This document shows positions 10,871 through 20,954 of a stretch of DNA of 64,000 nucleotides, one piece after another. Positions within the stretch are counted from its first letter, which is position 1. Each line of letters opens with the position of its first letter. Source of the stretch: Nitrococcus mobilis (GTDB taxonomy: Bacteria > Pseudomonadota > Gammaproteobacteria > Nitrococcales > Nitrococcaceae); contig JAGFJL010000122.1 in NCBI GenBank assembly GCA_024102725.1, positions 21,726-85,725 of the forward strand, written 5' to 3'. The position numbers and the translations under genes are program-made. Below the pieces are notes generated by a model. The model did not search any database and was not told where the DNA came from. It saw only the letters and a list, made by a program, of their open reading frames with translations.

Positions 10871-11285
10871 TCTCCTGCGCGGCCTCCGCGAGCCATTGGT
10901 CGCGCCGCTCGTTCCAGGCCGGCTCGTCCCAAAGCTCGAATTTATTGCCCTGGCCGATCAACACCGCCTTCTTGTCCAACCCGGCGAACTCGCGCAGTGG
11001 CGGCGGCAATAGAATTCGGCCGTTCCCATCCAGTTGACACTCCGTGGCATGACCGATGAGCAACCGCTGTAACCGCCGCGCCGTGCGGTTCAAAGTCGGG
11101 AGCCTGATCAATTTTTGCTCTATTCGTTCCCATTCGGGCAGAGGATAAATAAGGAGGCAATGATCCCGGTCCACCGTCACCACAACCTGGCCGTCGCTGC
11201 TCTGAATGAGCCTATCGCGGTAGCGGCTGGGAAATGCCATCCGCCCCTTTACGTCCAGATTGATTTGGGCGACGCCGCGAAACAC
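10833..11285 (-). CDS. mraZ: MraZ, transcriptional regulator of the dcw cluster
   Basis: MraZ is an AbrB-fold DNA-binding protein that represses its own operon in E. coli. The 150-residue product starts [23 protein letters not shown], typical of the family, and contains a second copy of the fold ([22 protein letters not shown]). The start codon is GTG at 11285-11283. It is the first gene of the cluster. Four evenly spaced boxes resembling MraZ sites lie directly upstream and overlap the predicted transcription start, so autoregulation is likely. Confidence 0.95.
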   Translation of the reverse strand: MFRGVAQINLDVKGRMAFPSRYRDRLIQSSDGQVVVTVDRDHCLLIYPLPEWERIEQKLIRLPTLNRTARRLQRLLIGHATECQLDGNGRILLPPPLREFAGLDKKAVLIGQGNKFELWDEPAWNERRDQWLAEAAQENELPEELEALSL

Positions 11286-11312
11286 CTAGGCCCCCTACCA
11301 TACCCCCTCGGC

Positions 11313-11347
11313 TCCATTTATTACCACTCTCTCCCACTTTTTTCCAC
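11313..11347 (-). promoter_or_regulatory. MraZ operator: four boxes with a 10-base period
   Basis: On the minus strand the sequence reads GTGGA, GTGGG, GTGGT and ATGGA, at 11347-11343, 11337-11333, 11327-11323 and 11317-11313. Each box is separated by exactly 5 bases. MraZ of E. coli and Mycoplasma is known to bind GTGGG-type repeats spaced by 5 bases, so this is very likely the mraZ operator. The most distal and proximal boxes are degenerate at the last or first base. They lie just downstream of the -10 element. Confidence 0.8.
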
Positions 11348-11376
11348 ACTGTAAATTTCCAAAAATCCGACGTCAA
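11348..11376 (-). promoter_or_regulatory. Sigma-70-type promoter of the dcw cluster
   Basis: Reading the minus strand, a -35 element TTGACG (11376-11371) is followed by exactly 17 bases and a -10 element TACAGT (11353-11348). Transcription would start near 11341, inside the MraZ boxes, about 55 bases before the mraZ GTG. The surrounding 200 bases are distinctly AT-rich compared with the flanking genes. Element matches are 5/6 and 4/6. Confidence 0.72.
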
Positions 11377-11528
11377 GCAAAAAAATTTAAATTATTCTTT
11401 CGATAACAATTGCTTAAAGCGATCTTTACAGGTCGCACGGTAATATTTTAGATTCGCTGATAAATTGAATTAAGAAACAATAAGTTGAAAGGCAGGCGGG
11501 TTAATGCTGTAAAATGCAATTGTATGAT

Positions 11529-11556
11529 TTGACAGGGTGTGAAATATTGAGATATT
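11529..11556 (+). promoter_or_regulatory. Possible plus-strand promoter directed against rnpB
   Basis: TTGACA at 11529-11534 is a perfect -35 hexamer, followed by 16 bases and GATATT at 11551-11556 (4/6 for a -10). If active, it would start a transcript near 11563 running antisense into the RNase P RNA gene. The stretch is AT-rich, which raises the chance of an accidental match. Confidence 0.25.
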
Positions 11557-11576
11557 CGGGCTAATCGCAAACAGGC

Positions 11577-11940
11577 AGACGGGAAGCCGGCCTATAAGCC
11601 GGGTTCTGTCGAGGGCAGCCATTCCTCTGGAGTACGCGTCACCGCGCACCTCAAGCGACCTACCCGGAAGCCGTGCGGGCCACACGCTCGCTTCCCTATT
11701 TGGTCTTGCTCCAGGTGGGGTTTACCGTGCCACGGAGTGTTACCACCCGCGCGGTGCGCTCTTACCGCACCTTTTCACCCTTGCCTGCGCCCGCTTGTCG
11801 GGCCATCGGCGGTCTGTTTTCTGCGGCACTTTCCGTCGGCTCACGCCGCCCAGGCGTTACCTGGCACCTCGCCCTATGGAGCCCGGACTTTCCTCTGCGC
11901 CGTCAACGGCACAGCGACTGCCCAGCCGACTTCCCGTCTA
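11577..11940 (-). ncRNA. rnpB: RNase P RNA, bacterial type A
   Basis: This is the catalytic RNA that removes 5' leaders from tRNA precursors. The minus strand contains the universal 5' segment GAGGAAAGTCCGGGCTCC, the GCCAGGTAACGCCTGG hairpin, GAAAACAGACCGCCGATGG, AGGGTGAAAAGGTGCGGTAAG, the P4 partner AGACCAAATAGGG, and the 3' segment GACAGAACCCGGCTTATAGG. The termini GACGGGAAGTCGGC and GCCGGCTTCCCGTC pair to form P1, which sets the ends within a few bases. The length of about 364 bases is normal. No protein-coding frame here is credible. Confidence 0.96.
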
Positions 11941-11977
11941 CTGGCTAGCTTAACGCACCGCGGCCGAGCACGCACGG

Positions 11978-12841
11978 TCAATGCCGCCGCTCGAGGGCAA
12001 GGCGATAAAGTGCGTTACGCGAGACGCCGGTCAAACGCGCCGCTAAACGGGCGGCCTGTTTCACCGGTAACTCCTCGAGCAGCACCGCAAGTGTCGCCTC
12101 GGGGGCAGAGCCGGCGGCAGGCGGCTGCAGTTCGGCGCTCGCACCAGCCACCACGAGCACGAACTCGCCCCGTTCGCGCTCCGCCCGTGCCGCTACCCAG
12201 TCCGCCAGTCCAGTCAGCGTGTCGAGCCGAACCGTCTCGTAGCGCTTGGTCAATTCGCGGGCAAGTGCGGCCTTACGGGTAACACCAAATGCCGCCGCGA
12301 GATCGTATAAGGCGGCCACGATTCGATGACTCGACTCCAGAAAAACCAAGGTCCGCGGTTCGCCACGTAACCTCTGCAGGCAACGTTGTCGGGCACTTGG
12401 GCGTGCCGGGAGAAAACCCTCGAAAACGAAGCGATCCGTAGGTAAACCCGCCACCGAAAGCGCCGCAATGATACTGCAGGCACCGGGAATCGGCGAAACC
12501 GACAATCCTCTACACTGCGCTTCCCGAACCAAGCGGAAGCCCGGATCGCTGATCAGCGGTGTCCCGGCGTCACTGACCAAGGCAATCGACTCCCCCGCCT
12601 CCAATCGAGCAAGGAGCACGGGAGAGCGCTGCACTTCATTATGCTCATGGAAACTAAGCAGCGGCCTACTGATTCCGAAATGCGTAAGCAGTCGGCGGGT
12701 GTGGCGGGTATCCTCAGCGGCGATGACAGCGACCCGCCCCAATATATCGAGCGCACGGCGGCTGATATCGGCTAGATTACCGATCGGTGTGGCAACACAA
12801 TACAACACGCCGGAGGTGGATTGACAGGCTTGCTCTTGCAT
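11978..12841 (-). CDS. rsmI: 16S rRNA (cytidine1402-2'-O)-methyltransferase
   Basis: RsmI is a SAM-dependent enzyme of the tetrapyrrole-methylase fold that 2'-O-methylates C1402 of 16S rRNA, partnering RsmH. Family motifs are LYCVATPIGNLADISRRAL, AAEDTRHTRRLL and LVSDAGTPLISDPG, with a C-terminal region ending in the RLTGVSRNALYRLAL helix-turn-helix-like segment. I prefer the ATG at 12841 (287 residues, E. coli 286) because it leaves about a dozen residues before the core, as in E. coli; a GTG at 12874 would add 11. It is divergent from lpoA, another conserved pairing. Confidence 0.94.
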   Translation of the reverse strand: MQEQACQSTSGVLYCVATPIGNLADISRRALDILGRVAVIAAEDTRHTRRLLTHFGISRPLLSFHEHNEVQRSPVLLARLEAGESIALVSDAGTPLISDPGFRLVREAQCRGLSVSPIPGACSIIAALSVAGLPTDRFVFEGFLPARPSARQRCLQRLRGEPRTLVFLESSHRIVAALYDLAAAFGVTRKAALARELTKRYETVRLDTLTGLADWVAARAERERGEFVLVVAGASAELQPPAAGSAPEATLAVLLEELPVKQAARLAARLTGVSRNALYRLALERRH

Positions 12842-13092
12842 CCGGATACTTGCGTCTTTGCTTAGGAGGCTCACTGGCGCGTCTCGGGCGAGCGGTGCCG
12901 GAGAGTTACGAGTCGTCGATTGTCACGGGCAACCAGTAGGTGATCCTAATTCTAAGCCATACCACCCCAGGATCCGCTTATATACTATGGTCACCCAGTT
13001 GCATCGGCAATAATGCATGCAGCGACGGAACCGCACGGGGGAGCCCCCACGAAAACAGCGGCCGCGGGACTCTGGCTGGCGCGGCGAATACC

Positions 13093-15008
13093 ATGCGGAT
13101 GGCTCCGAACGCTCGTCTCCTAGGCATTCTCTGTGGATTGCTGTTACTGACCGGCTGCGTACTCGCACCCACGGGCCCGAACCGTCCACCCGCGGCCCTG
13201 CAGACACTGCTTCGGCAAGCCGCAGCCGCCCAGGCAAGCGGTGATTTGCCCCGCAGCGCCTCGCTTTACGAGCAGGCAGCCGCCGCGGCCCCTTCGCCAC
13301 AGCAAGCCGAGCTGCGGCTACGAGCGGCCCAACTCTATCTCGAGCTGAACGAGTCCAGCCGCGCGCACGCCCTTGTGGAGCAAACGCGCGGGCGCACGCT
13401 GCCCCCCTCGAGCGCCGCCTTACGGCGCATCGTCCAGGCGCGGCTTGCACTCGCCGCCGACCGAGGTGCCGATGCCTTGGCGGCGCTAACCCCCCGCCCC
13501 GCGCCGCTACCCGATGCGCTACACTCAACCTGGCTGGCCGTAGAGTCCGATGCCCGCCTAGCCATCGGAGAACCGCTCGCCGCCGCCCGCCTGCGGGATC
13601 AGCGCAGCGAGCTACTGCAAAATCCACCAAGCCGCCAAGCCAATCGACAGGCGCTTTGGTCCGCCCTGCTCGCGATCCCCATGCAGCAGCTCGTCGGACT
13701 GATTCCTCCCGTTCCCGACCGCTTCGGCGGTTGGCTCAAGCTCGCTTATTTTTATCGCACGCGCCAACTCGATTCGCAGGCGTTGGCTGCGGCGCTGCAC
13801 GCCTGGCAACAGCGCTACCCCAACCATCCAGCCGATGGAACATTCATCGAAACCCTGCTAGCCACAGCCAAGCAGTCGCTGCAGGAACCTAAGGCAATCG
13901 CACTGTTGTTACCACTTTCGGGATCATTGGCCGCCGTGGGCCATGCCGTCGAACACGGCTTTCTGGCTGCCTACTACCAGAATCCACCACAGCAAAGGCC
14001 GAGCCTGTGGGTCTATGATGTCGGCGAGGCCGGCCTGGACAGCCTGAGCGCCTATCAAGCCGCTGTGGCCGAGGGAGCCAAGGTAGTGGTCGGGCCGCTC
14101 ACGAAGAGCGCCCTACAGCGCCTCACCGTGCTGGATTTTGCCGCCACTCCGATTCTAGGGCTCAATACGCTACCCGGTTCCACCACCGGTATCCAAGGGC
14201 TGTATCAGTTCGGCCTGGCCCCGGAAGACGATGCCTTCGCGGCGGCCGATCTGGCCTGGCAACGCGGCTATCAAACCGCGCTGACCCTCACCTCGGACAG
14301 CGATTGGGGTGAGCGCGTAGCACAGGCATTTCAACAGCGGTTCCAGGCGTTGGGCGGGCGTGTACTCGAGCAGACGCGCTATACACCCGGAGCAAGCGAT
14401 TTCGGCGATTCAATCGAAGCGCTGCTTAACCTCGATGTCAGCATACGGCGCTACAAGCAGCTGCGCGCGTTACTGCAGCGGGATATCCAGTTCCAACCCC
14501 GGCGCCGCCGGGACATGGATTGCATCTTCGTCGGGGCCTTCCCGCGCGAGGCTCGGCTCATACGCCCACAGATTCGCTTCCACCACGGAATAGGTATACC
14601 GATCATAGCCACGGCCCAAGCCTATGAGGGAACCCCCCAGCCGGGCACGGACCGCGACATGGATGGCGTGCTGCTGGCGGACATTCCTTGGCTCGTACCA
14701 AACCCTGATCCAGCCACCGATGGCCCGCTCTCCCGCGATCGCCTCGCCCGGCTCTGGCCGGAGAATACGCGGCACTTCCCCCGGCTCTATGCATTGGGCA
14801 TGGACGCCTATCGACTTGTCCCTATGCTCACCCTATTGCAAAGCGATGCCGGGGCGCAGTTCGAGGGACGCACCGGCCGACTGACGATGGACGCGCACGG
14901 GGTTATCCACCGCGATCTGCGCCCGGCCCAGTTCGTCGACGGACTGTTGCAGCCGCTCACCATTGCCCCGAATTCAATAGTTCGGCAGAACTCAACCCAG
15001 CCGCCACC

Positions 15009-15012
<4 letters not shown>
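13093..15012 (+). CDS. lpoA: LpoA-type outer-membrane lipoprotein, activator of PBP1a
   Basis: LpoA reaches from the outer membrane through the periplasm to stimulate class A PBP1a. I choose the ATG at 13093 because it directly precedes a lipoprotein signal: a hydrophobic core and the lipobox LLTGC with Cys22. The longer open frame back to 12940 has no homologous look. The 639-residue product has an N-terminal TPR-like helical half and a C-terminal LppC half resembling periplasmic-binding folds (IALLLPLSGSLAAVGHAVEHGF). Its last 4 bases overlap yraN. Confidence 0.9.
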
Positions 15013-15981
<969 letters not shown>

Positions 15982-16024
15982 ATCGATAACGGCTGCGTGT
16001 GAGTAAATAGCTGAACCGATCGTA

Positions 16025-16042
16025 CCCCACCCAGTGGTGGGG
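16025..16042. terminator. Possible terminator hairpin between diaA and sspB
   Basis: CCCCACC and GGTGGGG form a perfect 7-bp stem around a CAGT loop in the convergent interval between diaA and sspB. There is no T-tract on either side, so it is not a classical intrinsic terminator; it may be a Rho-assisted or bidirectional stop, or only a stable transcript end. Confidence 0.35.
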
Positions 16043-16123
16043 AGCACACAAAGATCAGCCAAATATGGGCCATTTCAAAAACCGACCAGCCCCTTGAAGC
16101 TGCCATGGTGTCTTTGGAGGATA

Positions 16124-16528
16124 TTATTTGATGATGCGCAGGTGCGGTTTTTTGTGGCCACTACCGACACCGGCATTGCTTCCTCCCGAGCCCGAAGGTG
16201 GTTCGTCACCATCCGGTTCCTCACTGAAAAGCATCCCTTGACCGTTCTCCCGGGCATAAACCGCTAGCACGGCCTGCACGGGGAGGTGGACATCACGCGT
16301 CACCCCCCCGAAACGGGCATTGAAATCAATGACGCTGTTGCCGAGATTCAATGCCCGCACTGCACGCGGTGCCACATTGAGCACCAGTTTGCCCTTATCG
16401 GCATATTCAAGTGGTGCATCCAAGCCTTCCTGAGTCGCATCGATCAGCAGATAAGGCGTCAGCCCATTGTCGACGATCCACTCATATAAGGCGCGAATGA
16501 GATAAGGCCGGCTAGAAGTCATACTCAT
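16124..16528 (-). CDS. sspB: SspB, ClpXP specificity-enhancing adaptor
   Basis: SspB binds the ssrA tag on stalled-translation products and delivers them to ClpXP. The 134-residue protein has the conserved ligand-binding domain (RPYLIRALYEWIVDNGLTPYLLIDA) and an acidic/glycine linker leading to the C-terminal ClpX-docking tail HLRIIK. I use the ATG at 16528, 17 bases after the sspA stop; a TTG at 16549 would overlap sspA and adds nothing conserved. Confidence 0.93.
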   Translation of the reverse strand: MSMTSSRPYLIRALYEWIVDNGLTPYLLIDATQEGLDAPLEYADKGKLVLNVAPRAVRALNLGNSVIDFNARFGGVTRDVHLPVQAVLAVYARENGQGMLFSEEPDGDEPPSGSGGSNAGVGSGHKKPHLRIIK

Positions 16529-16545
16529 GGTTCGGCCAGCGCCGA

Positions 16546-17178
16546 TCAAGCGCGCATTGCCCGTTCCGCTTCACTGAGACTCTTCTGGAAGGATTCCAGC
16601 GCGAATAGCCGTTCCTGATAACCGTGTATCCCTTCGGAGCTCGTTGGAATTTCGACTCCGTAATGTGGCAGCCGCCACATGAGCGGCCCGAGGGCACAAT
16701 CCATCATGGTAAGCTCGTCGCTGAGAAAAAATGGCGTTCCTGAAGCGAACAGCTCGTTACTGGCCACCAAGCTCTCCCATAGCTCTTGGCGCAGGACCGC
16801 CACGGTTTCACTGTCCGCTGAATCAAGCCGCATCAAAAGGCGGCACCAATCCCGTTCGATACGATAGACAACCAACCTCGCCTTAGCCCGTGAAACCGGA
16901 TCGACCGGCATCAACGGCGGATGCGGGAAACGCTCGTCAAGGTATTCACTGATTACTTTGCAGTCGTACAGGACAAGATCGCGATCCACCAAGGTCGGGA
17001 TCTCCCCGTACGGGTTGAGATCCATCAGATCCCCGGCTCGCTCCTCCTCTTCAAGATCGACCGAAATGATCTCAGCGGCAATTCCCTTTTCCGCCAACAC
17101 GAACCGTACCCGGTGACTGTCGCAATGGGTGGGTCCGGAATACAATGTCATTATGGATCGTCGGCTTACCACCGCCAT
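16546..17178 (-). CDS. sspA: SspA, stringent starvation protein A
   Basis: SspA is a glutathione-S-transferase-fold protein that binds RNA polymerase rather than acting as an enzyme, and supports stationary-phase and acid survival in E. coli. The 210 residues begin MAVVSRRSIMTLYSGPT, close to E. coli SspA, with a thioredoxin-like N-domain (VRFVLAEKGIAAEIISVD, GEIPTLVDRDLVLYDCKVISEYLDERFPHPPL split over the domain) and a helical C-domain. It lies directly downstream of the bc1 operon and upstream of sspB. Confidence 0.94.
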   Translation of the reverse strand: MAVVSRRSIMTLYSGPTHCDSHRVRFVLAEKGIAAEIISVDLEEEERAGDLMDLNPYGEIPTLVDRDLVLYDCKVISEYLDERFPHPPLMPVDPVSRAKARLVVYRIERDWCRLLMRLDSADSETVAVLRQELWESLVASNELFASGTPFFLSDELTMMDCALGPLMWRLPHYGVEIPTSSEGIHGYQERLFALESFQKSLSEAERAMRA

Positions 17179-17233
17179 GTGCCAGCTCCGCCACAGTTTA
17201 GATAGGCAGCCCGGGGAGGCCGCTCATTCTCAG

Positions 17234-18007
17234 TCAGTGCACGTCCTTCCAATACTCCTGCTTGAGCAGATAGATAATGGCCAAGAAAACAATCAGAAAT
17301 AATAGCACCGGGAGACCGAGCGCCTTACGCGCGGACTGGATCGGTTCCGAAGCATAGACCAGAAAATTCACGATATCCCGCGTCATTCGGTGATACTCAG
17401 CCTCGCTGAGCGCGCCACCTCCCTCCGGGATCTTGACGCCGACCACCTTGCGCTGCTTCGCCGAGCCGTCGTCCTCTGCCCGCGCGTAGACCGGTTCCGG
17501 GATGCCTTGCAAGCGCCAAAGGACATGCGGCATGGATGCGTTGGGTATCACAAGGTTGTTGACTCCGGTGGGGGTCTTATCGTCACGGTAGAAGGTATTG
17601 AGATAGGTGTATACCCAGTCCGCACCGCGGCCGACACGCAGCCCTCCGCCACTGTGCCGCCGAATCGCCAGCGTCAGATCCATCGGGATGGCACCGAGCC
17701 AATTATCGGCATCCTCAAGGCGCATCGCGCTAGTCATGGGTGAACTGATCTTACTACCATCCCAAATGAGGTACTTCTCCACGAGTTCGTCCGGTATGTC
17801 GAGATCCTGCCCCAGGCGCTGATAGCGCAAGTATTTCAGCGAGTGACAACCCAAGCAGTAATTGACGAAGTATTTCGCACCCCGCTGCAAAGAGGCCTTA
17901 TCGCTCAGATCGGTCCGCACATCCATGAGCCTGAGAGTCTCGTCGGCCGCCCCGGCCAACCCCGGCACCGATAATAGGATCACGAGTAAACAGGCGAGCT
18001 TTTTCAT
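17234..18007 (-). CDS. petC: Cytochrome c1 subunit of the bc1 complex
   Basis: Cytochrome c1 accepts electrons from the Rieske protein and passes them to soluble cytochrome c. The ATG at 18007 overlaps the petB stop (ATGA) and opens a signal peptide, [20 protein letters not shown]. The haem-binding motif CLGCH has Cys51, Cys54 and His55, and NASMPHVLW probably supplies the methionine ligand. A single C-terminal membrane anchor near residues 230-250 precedes KQEYWKDVH. The 257-residue length fits proteobacterial c1 proteins. Confidence 0.95.
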   Translation of the reverse strand: MKKLACLLVILLSVPGLAGAADETLRLMDVRTDLSDKASLQRGAKYFVNYCLGCHSLKYLRYQRLGQDLDIPDELVEKYLIWDGSKISSPMTSAMRLEDADNWLGAIPMDLTLAIRRHSGGGLRVGRGADWVYTYLNTFYRDDKTPTGVNNLVIPNASMPHVLWRLQGIPEPVYARAEDDGSAKQRKVVGVKIPEGGGALSEAEYHRMTRDIVNFLVYASEPIQSARKALGLPVLLFLIVFLAIIYLLKQEYWKDVH

Positions 18008-19323
18008 TTCGGGCTCACCCTTTCCGGCTCCCGTTTGGCTTTCTCCAAACGCTGCCATTGTATCCATTGCGGTATCCATTTGACGGAGCCATTTGTCACT
18101 CTTTCCGGCTCCGGCTTGGTTTTCTCCAAATCAAAGAAGGTGTATACCCAGAGGAACACGAAATAGCCGAAATAGAGCACCGCACAGCTGCGCGCCACCA
18201 AATTGCGACCTGGGGTAGGTGGTTTCGCACCGAGGTGCCCCAGAATCAACACGGCGATCACGAACAATGCCAAGGCGATCTTGAACCCACGCCCTCGATA
18301 ACGCACCGAACGCACCCTGCCGCGATCCAGCCAGGGCAGAAGGAACAATACAAAGATCGACGCGGCGAGTGCGACAACCCCCCAGAGCTTGTCGGGCACG
18401 CAGCGCAGGATCGAGTAGAAAGGAGTGAAATACCAAACCGGTGCGATGTGCTCAGGGGTCTTGAGGGGATTGGCGGGCTCGAAATTCTCGGGCTCCAGAA
18501 ACAGCCCCAACATGGTGGGTGAGTAGAAGACGACCAGGGCGAACACGATCAAAAACACCGTCACGCCCACCATATCTTTGACGGTGTAATAGGGATGGAA
18601 TGGAATGCCATCCAGGGGAATGCCGTTGGCGTCCTTGTGACGCTTGATATCGATACCATCCGGATTGTTCGACCCCACCTCGTGCAGGGCCATAAGATGC
18701 ACCACCACCAGCAAGACGAGCAGCAGCGGCATTGCCGCCACGTGCAGTGCGAAAAAGCGATTCAAGGTAACATCGGAGACGGTGTAATCGCCTCGAATCC
18801 AGATCATGAGCTTTTCGCCGATCCCGGGCACGGCACCGAACAGCGAGGTGATCACCTGCGCGCCCCAGTACGACATTTGCCCCCAGGGCAGCAGATAGCC
18901 AAAGAAAGCCTCCGCCATGAGAATGGCGTAAATCGCCATACCAATCAGCCAAAGCAGCTCGCGCGGCTTGCGGTAAGAGCCGTAGAGCAGCCCTCTGAAC
19001 ATATGCAGATAAATAACGATGAAAAAGGCTGATGCACCGGTGGAATGCAGGTAACGGATGAGCCAGCCCCAGTGCACATCGCGCATGATGTACTCGACCG
19101 AGGCAAAGGCGTGCTCAGCGCTCGGTTTGTAGTACATCGTCAACCAGATGCCAGTAAACAACTGCAAAACGAGCACGAATATCGCCAACGAGCCGAAGTA
19201 ATACCAAAAGTTGAAATTCTTCGGCGCGTAGTACTTAGCGGCGTGCTCTTCCCACAGCTTGGTAAAGGGGAAACGTGCGTCGATCCAACCCCGCAGACCC
19301 CGAGCCTTGGCATCACCGCTCAT
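18004..19323 (-). CDS. petB: Cytochrome b subunit of the bc1 complex
   Basis: Cytochrome b carries both b haems and the quinol-oxidising and quinone-reducing sites. The 439-residue polytopic protein has the family segments [53 protein letters not shown] and the Qo-site PEW-like region (here [14 protein letters not shown]). The tail after the last membrane span is charged and holds two copies of an EK-x-K-x-EPERV motif 27 residues apart. It overlaps petA by 4 bases and petC by 4 bases. Confidence 0.96.
   Translation of the reverse strand: MSGDAKARGLRGWIDARFPFTKLWEEHAAKYYAPKNFNFWYYFGSLAIFVLVLQLFTGIWLTMYYKPSAEHAFASVEYIMRDVHWGWLIRYLHSTGASAFFIVIYLHMFRGLLYGSYRKPRELLWLIGMAIYAILMAEAFFGYLLPWGQMSYWGAQVITSLFGAVPGIGEKLMIWIRGDYTVSDVTLNRFFALHVAAMPLLLVLLVVVHLMALHEVGSNNPDGIDIKRHKDANGIPLDGIPFHPYYTVKDMVGVTVFLIVFALVVFYSPTMLGLFLEPENFEPANPLKTPEHIAPVWYFTPFYSILRCVPDKLWGVVALAASIFVLFLLPWLDRGRVRSVRYRGRGFKIALALFVIAVLILGHLGAKPPTPGRNLVARSCAVLYFGYFVFLWVYTFFDLEKTKPEPERVTNGSVKWIPQWIQWQRLEKAKREPERVSPK
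18020..18130. repeat. Short imperfect direct repeat in the 3' end of petB
   Basis: A 30-base block at 18020-18049 recurs at 18101-18130 with 27 of 30 bases identical, 81 bases (27 codons) apart. In petB it encodes two EK-x-K-x-EPERV segments in the C-terminal tail. The spacing is a whole number of codons, so the frame is kept. Confidence 0.75.
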
Positions 19324-19925
19324 GAGGCGCCCCCTTCCTCTTGGTGTTCACCGATAACGATGCGCGATTCGCTCGGATACCAGTACGGCGGTACCGCGAG
19401 ATTGAGCGGGGCCGGCACGCCTTTGTAGACACGTCCGGCAAGATCGTATTTGGAACCGTGGCACGGGCAGAAAAAACCACCCAGCCATTCATCGTCAACT
19501 GAGCCAGGCTTCGGCTCGTAGAGCGGTATGCAGCCGAGGTGCGTACAGATGCCGACCATGACGCCATACTCGGGTTTAATCGATCGAGGCAGATTCTGGC
19601 AGTACGGCGGCTGCTGGGTGACGACCTCGGAGTGAGGGTCCCGCAGCAAGTCATTGAGTTTCGGCAAGGTATCCAGTTCTTCTTGGGTGCGGCGAAAAAC
19701 CCAAATCGGCTTGCCGCGCCACTCGACATCAATCTTCTGACCCGGTTCGAGCTTGCTGATATCCACTTCGACCGGCGCGGCAGCCGCTTCCGCCTGGACG
19801 CTGGGCTGCCAATAACTCAGAAATGGCACAGCGGCATACGCCACCCCCACACCACCGACTACACCGGCCGCCCCGGTGAGCAAACGCCGCCTTCTTAAGT
19901 CCGCCCCCTCCGGTTTCATCCACAT
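19320..19925 (-). CDS. petA: Rieske iron-sulfur subunit of the bc1 complex
   Basis: The Rieske protein oxidises quinol through a 2Fe-2S cluster. The 201-residue product has a twin-arginine-like N-terminus ([11 protein letters not shown] at 11-21) leading into the single membrane anchor, a hinge, and a soluble domain. The cluster ligands are Cys127 and His129 in CTHLGC and Cys153 and His156 in CPCHGS, with the disulfide pair Cys132 and Cys155. It is the first gene of petABC, which continues into sspAB after about 50 bases. Confidence 0.96.
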   Translation of the reverse strand: MWMKPEGADLRRRRLLTGAAGVVGGVGVAYAAVPFLSYWQPSVQAEAAAAPVEVDISKLEPGQKIDVEWRGKPIWVFRRTQEELDTLPKLNDLLRDPHSEVVTQQPPYCQNLPRSIKPEYGVMVGICTHLGCIPLYEPKPGSVDDEWLGGFFCPCHGSKYDLAGRVYKGVPAPLNLAVPPYWYPSESRIVIGEHQEEGGAS

Positions 19926-19960
19926 CTCCCCTTTGCTGGGTTAGCTGAGCATACGGCCAG

Positions 19961-19982
19961 AAAAAAACGGCCTGAACGGCCG
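19961..19982 (-). terminator. Intrinsic terminator downstream of the Nif3-family gene
   Basis: On the minus strand CGGCC-GTTCA-GGCCG forms a GC-rich 5-bp stem with a 5-base loop, followed immediately by seven T residues. It lies about 110 bases after the 20095 stop codon and before petA, separating the two minus-strand units. Confidence 0.75.
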
Positions 19983-20094
19983 GCTCTCGGGGCTCGCCAA
20001 TGACTACAAGATGCGCGCAGCATGCAAGGATCTTACATAGCGTTCCGGTCGTCAAGCACATCGCCGAGCACACGGTAAACTGCCCGCGGGAGAT

Positions 20095-20853
20095 TTAGAC
20101 CGGATTGGGGTCATCGACAAAGCGGTGCTCAAGGCGCAGCTTCGTGGCAAGGTGCTCGCCCAGTGCCTGCACTCCATAGCGCTCGGTCGCATGATGCCCG
20201 GCGGCAAAGTAGTGAATTCCATACTCCCTTGCCTCATGAGTGGTGGGCTCAGAGACCTCGCCACTGATGTAGGCGTCGGCTCCAAGAGTTACGGCATCGC
20301 CAAGGAAGCGCTGCGCCGCGCCGCTGCACCAGGCCACTTTACGGATGATCGGCGGGCCGGCCCCCACATGGAGCGGGGCACGCCCAAGTAGACGAGCCAA
20401 CCGCTCGGCCAGTTCGCTCGGGGAAGACGCAACATCAAGATACCCGAAGGCCAACAACCTCGGCACCCCACCGGCCTCGGCATAGCCGTCTATCTCAAAG
20501 GCAAGCCGTTTGCCAAGTTGTGCATTATTGCCGAATACTTCGTGCGTATCCAAAGGCAAATGATAGGCGATCAGACTAACTCCATGCCGTAGCAGCATGC
20601 CCAGACGCCGCGCTTTTAGGCCCGTCACCGGCAGCGGTTCCCCCTTCCAGAAATAGCCGTGGTGTACGAGCACGGCATCCGCGCCGAGGGCAATGGCCTG
20701 CTCAAGCAACGCCATCGAAGCCGTAACCCCCGTCACGATGCGAGTCACCCTGCCGCGGCCTTCTACCTGCAATCCATTCGGGGCGTAATCGTGAAAGCCG
20801 CTGACGCCGAGCAACTCATTGCAGTAACGAACCAACTCGGAAAGTTGTATCAT
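20095..20853 (-). CDS. Nif3/YbgI-family dinuclear-metal protein
   Basis: This 252-residue protein belongs to the widespread DUF34/NIF3 family (E. coli YbgI), a toroidal hexamer with a two-metal site and no settled physiological role; database labels as GTP cyclohydrolase I type 2 are weakly founded. Likely metal ligands are the histidines in VLVHHGYFWKG and in AAGHHATERYGVQAL, and the N-terminal DYAPNGLQVEG is characteristic. It is divergent from the periplasmic protease gene, with 101 bases between them. Confidence 0.9.
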   Translation of the reverse strand: MIQLSELVRYCNELLGVSGFHDYAPNGLQVEGRGRVTRIVTGVTASMALLEQAIALGADAVLVHHGYFWKGEPLPVTGLKARRLGMLLRHGVSLIAYHLPLDTHEVFGNNAQLGKRLAFEIDGYAEAGGVPRLLAFGYLDVASSPSELAERLARLLGRAPLHVGAGPPIIRKVAWCSGAAQRFLGDAVTLGADAYISGEVSEPTTHEAREYGIHYFAAGHHATERYGVQALGEHLATKLRLEHRFVDDPNPV

Positions 20854-20954
20854 GATGAGGTTAGCTCTCCGTTCGAATCCAGGCAGCCCGACTTGCTCTC
20901 CTCCGGGGTTCCTTGCACCGCAGCGTGCGCAAGTAAAGTGCGAGATAAAACGGC

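Noticed and set aside
11941..11990. TTGACC near the rsmI end as the rnpB -35 element
   Set aside because: The best downstream -10 (TTAAGC) is 22 bases away, outside the working range.
11673..12282. Plus-strand frames across the rnpB locus
   Set aside because: The region is RNase P RNA on the opposite strand with all universal segments; the frames are chance products of GC-rich sequence.
12981..12986. TATACT upstream of lpoA as a -10 element
   Set aside because: No acceptable -35 hexamer is found 16-18 bases upstream, so I do not annotate a promoter.
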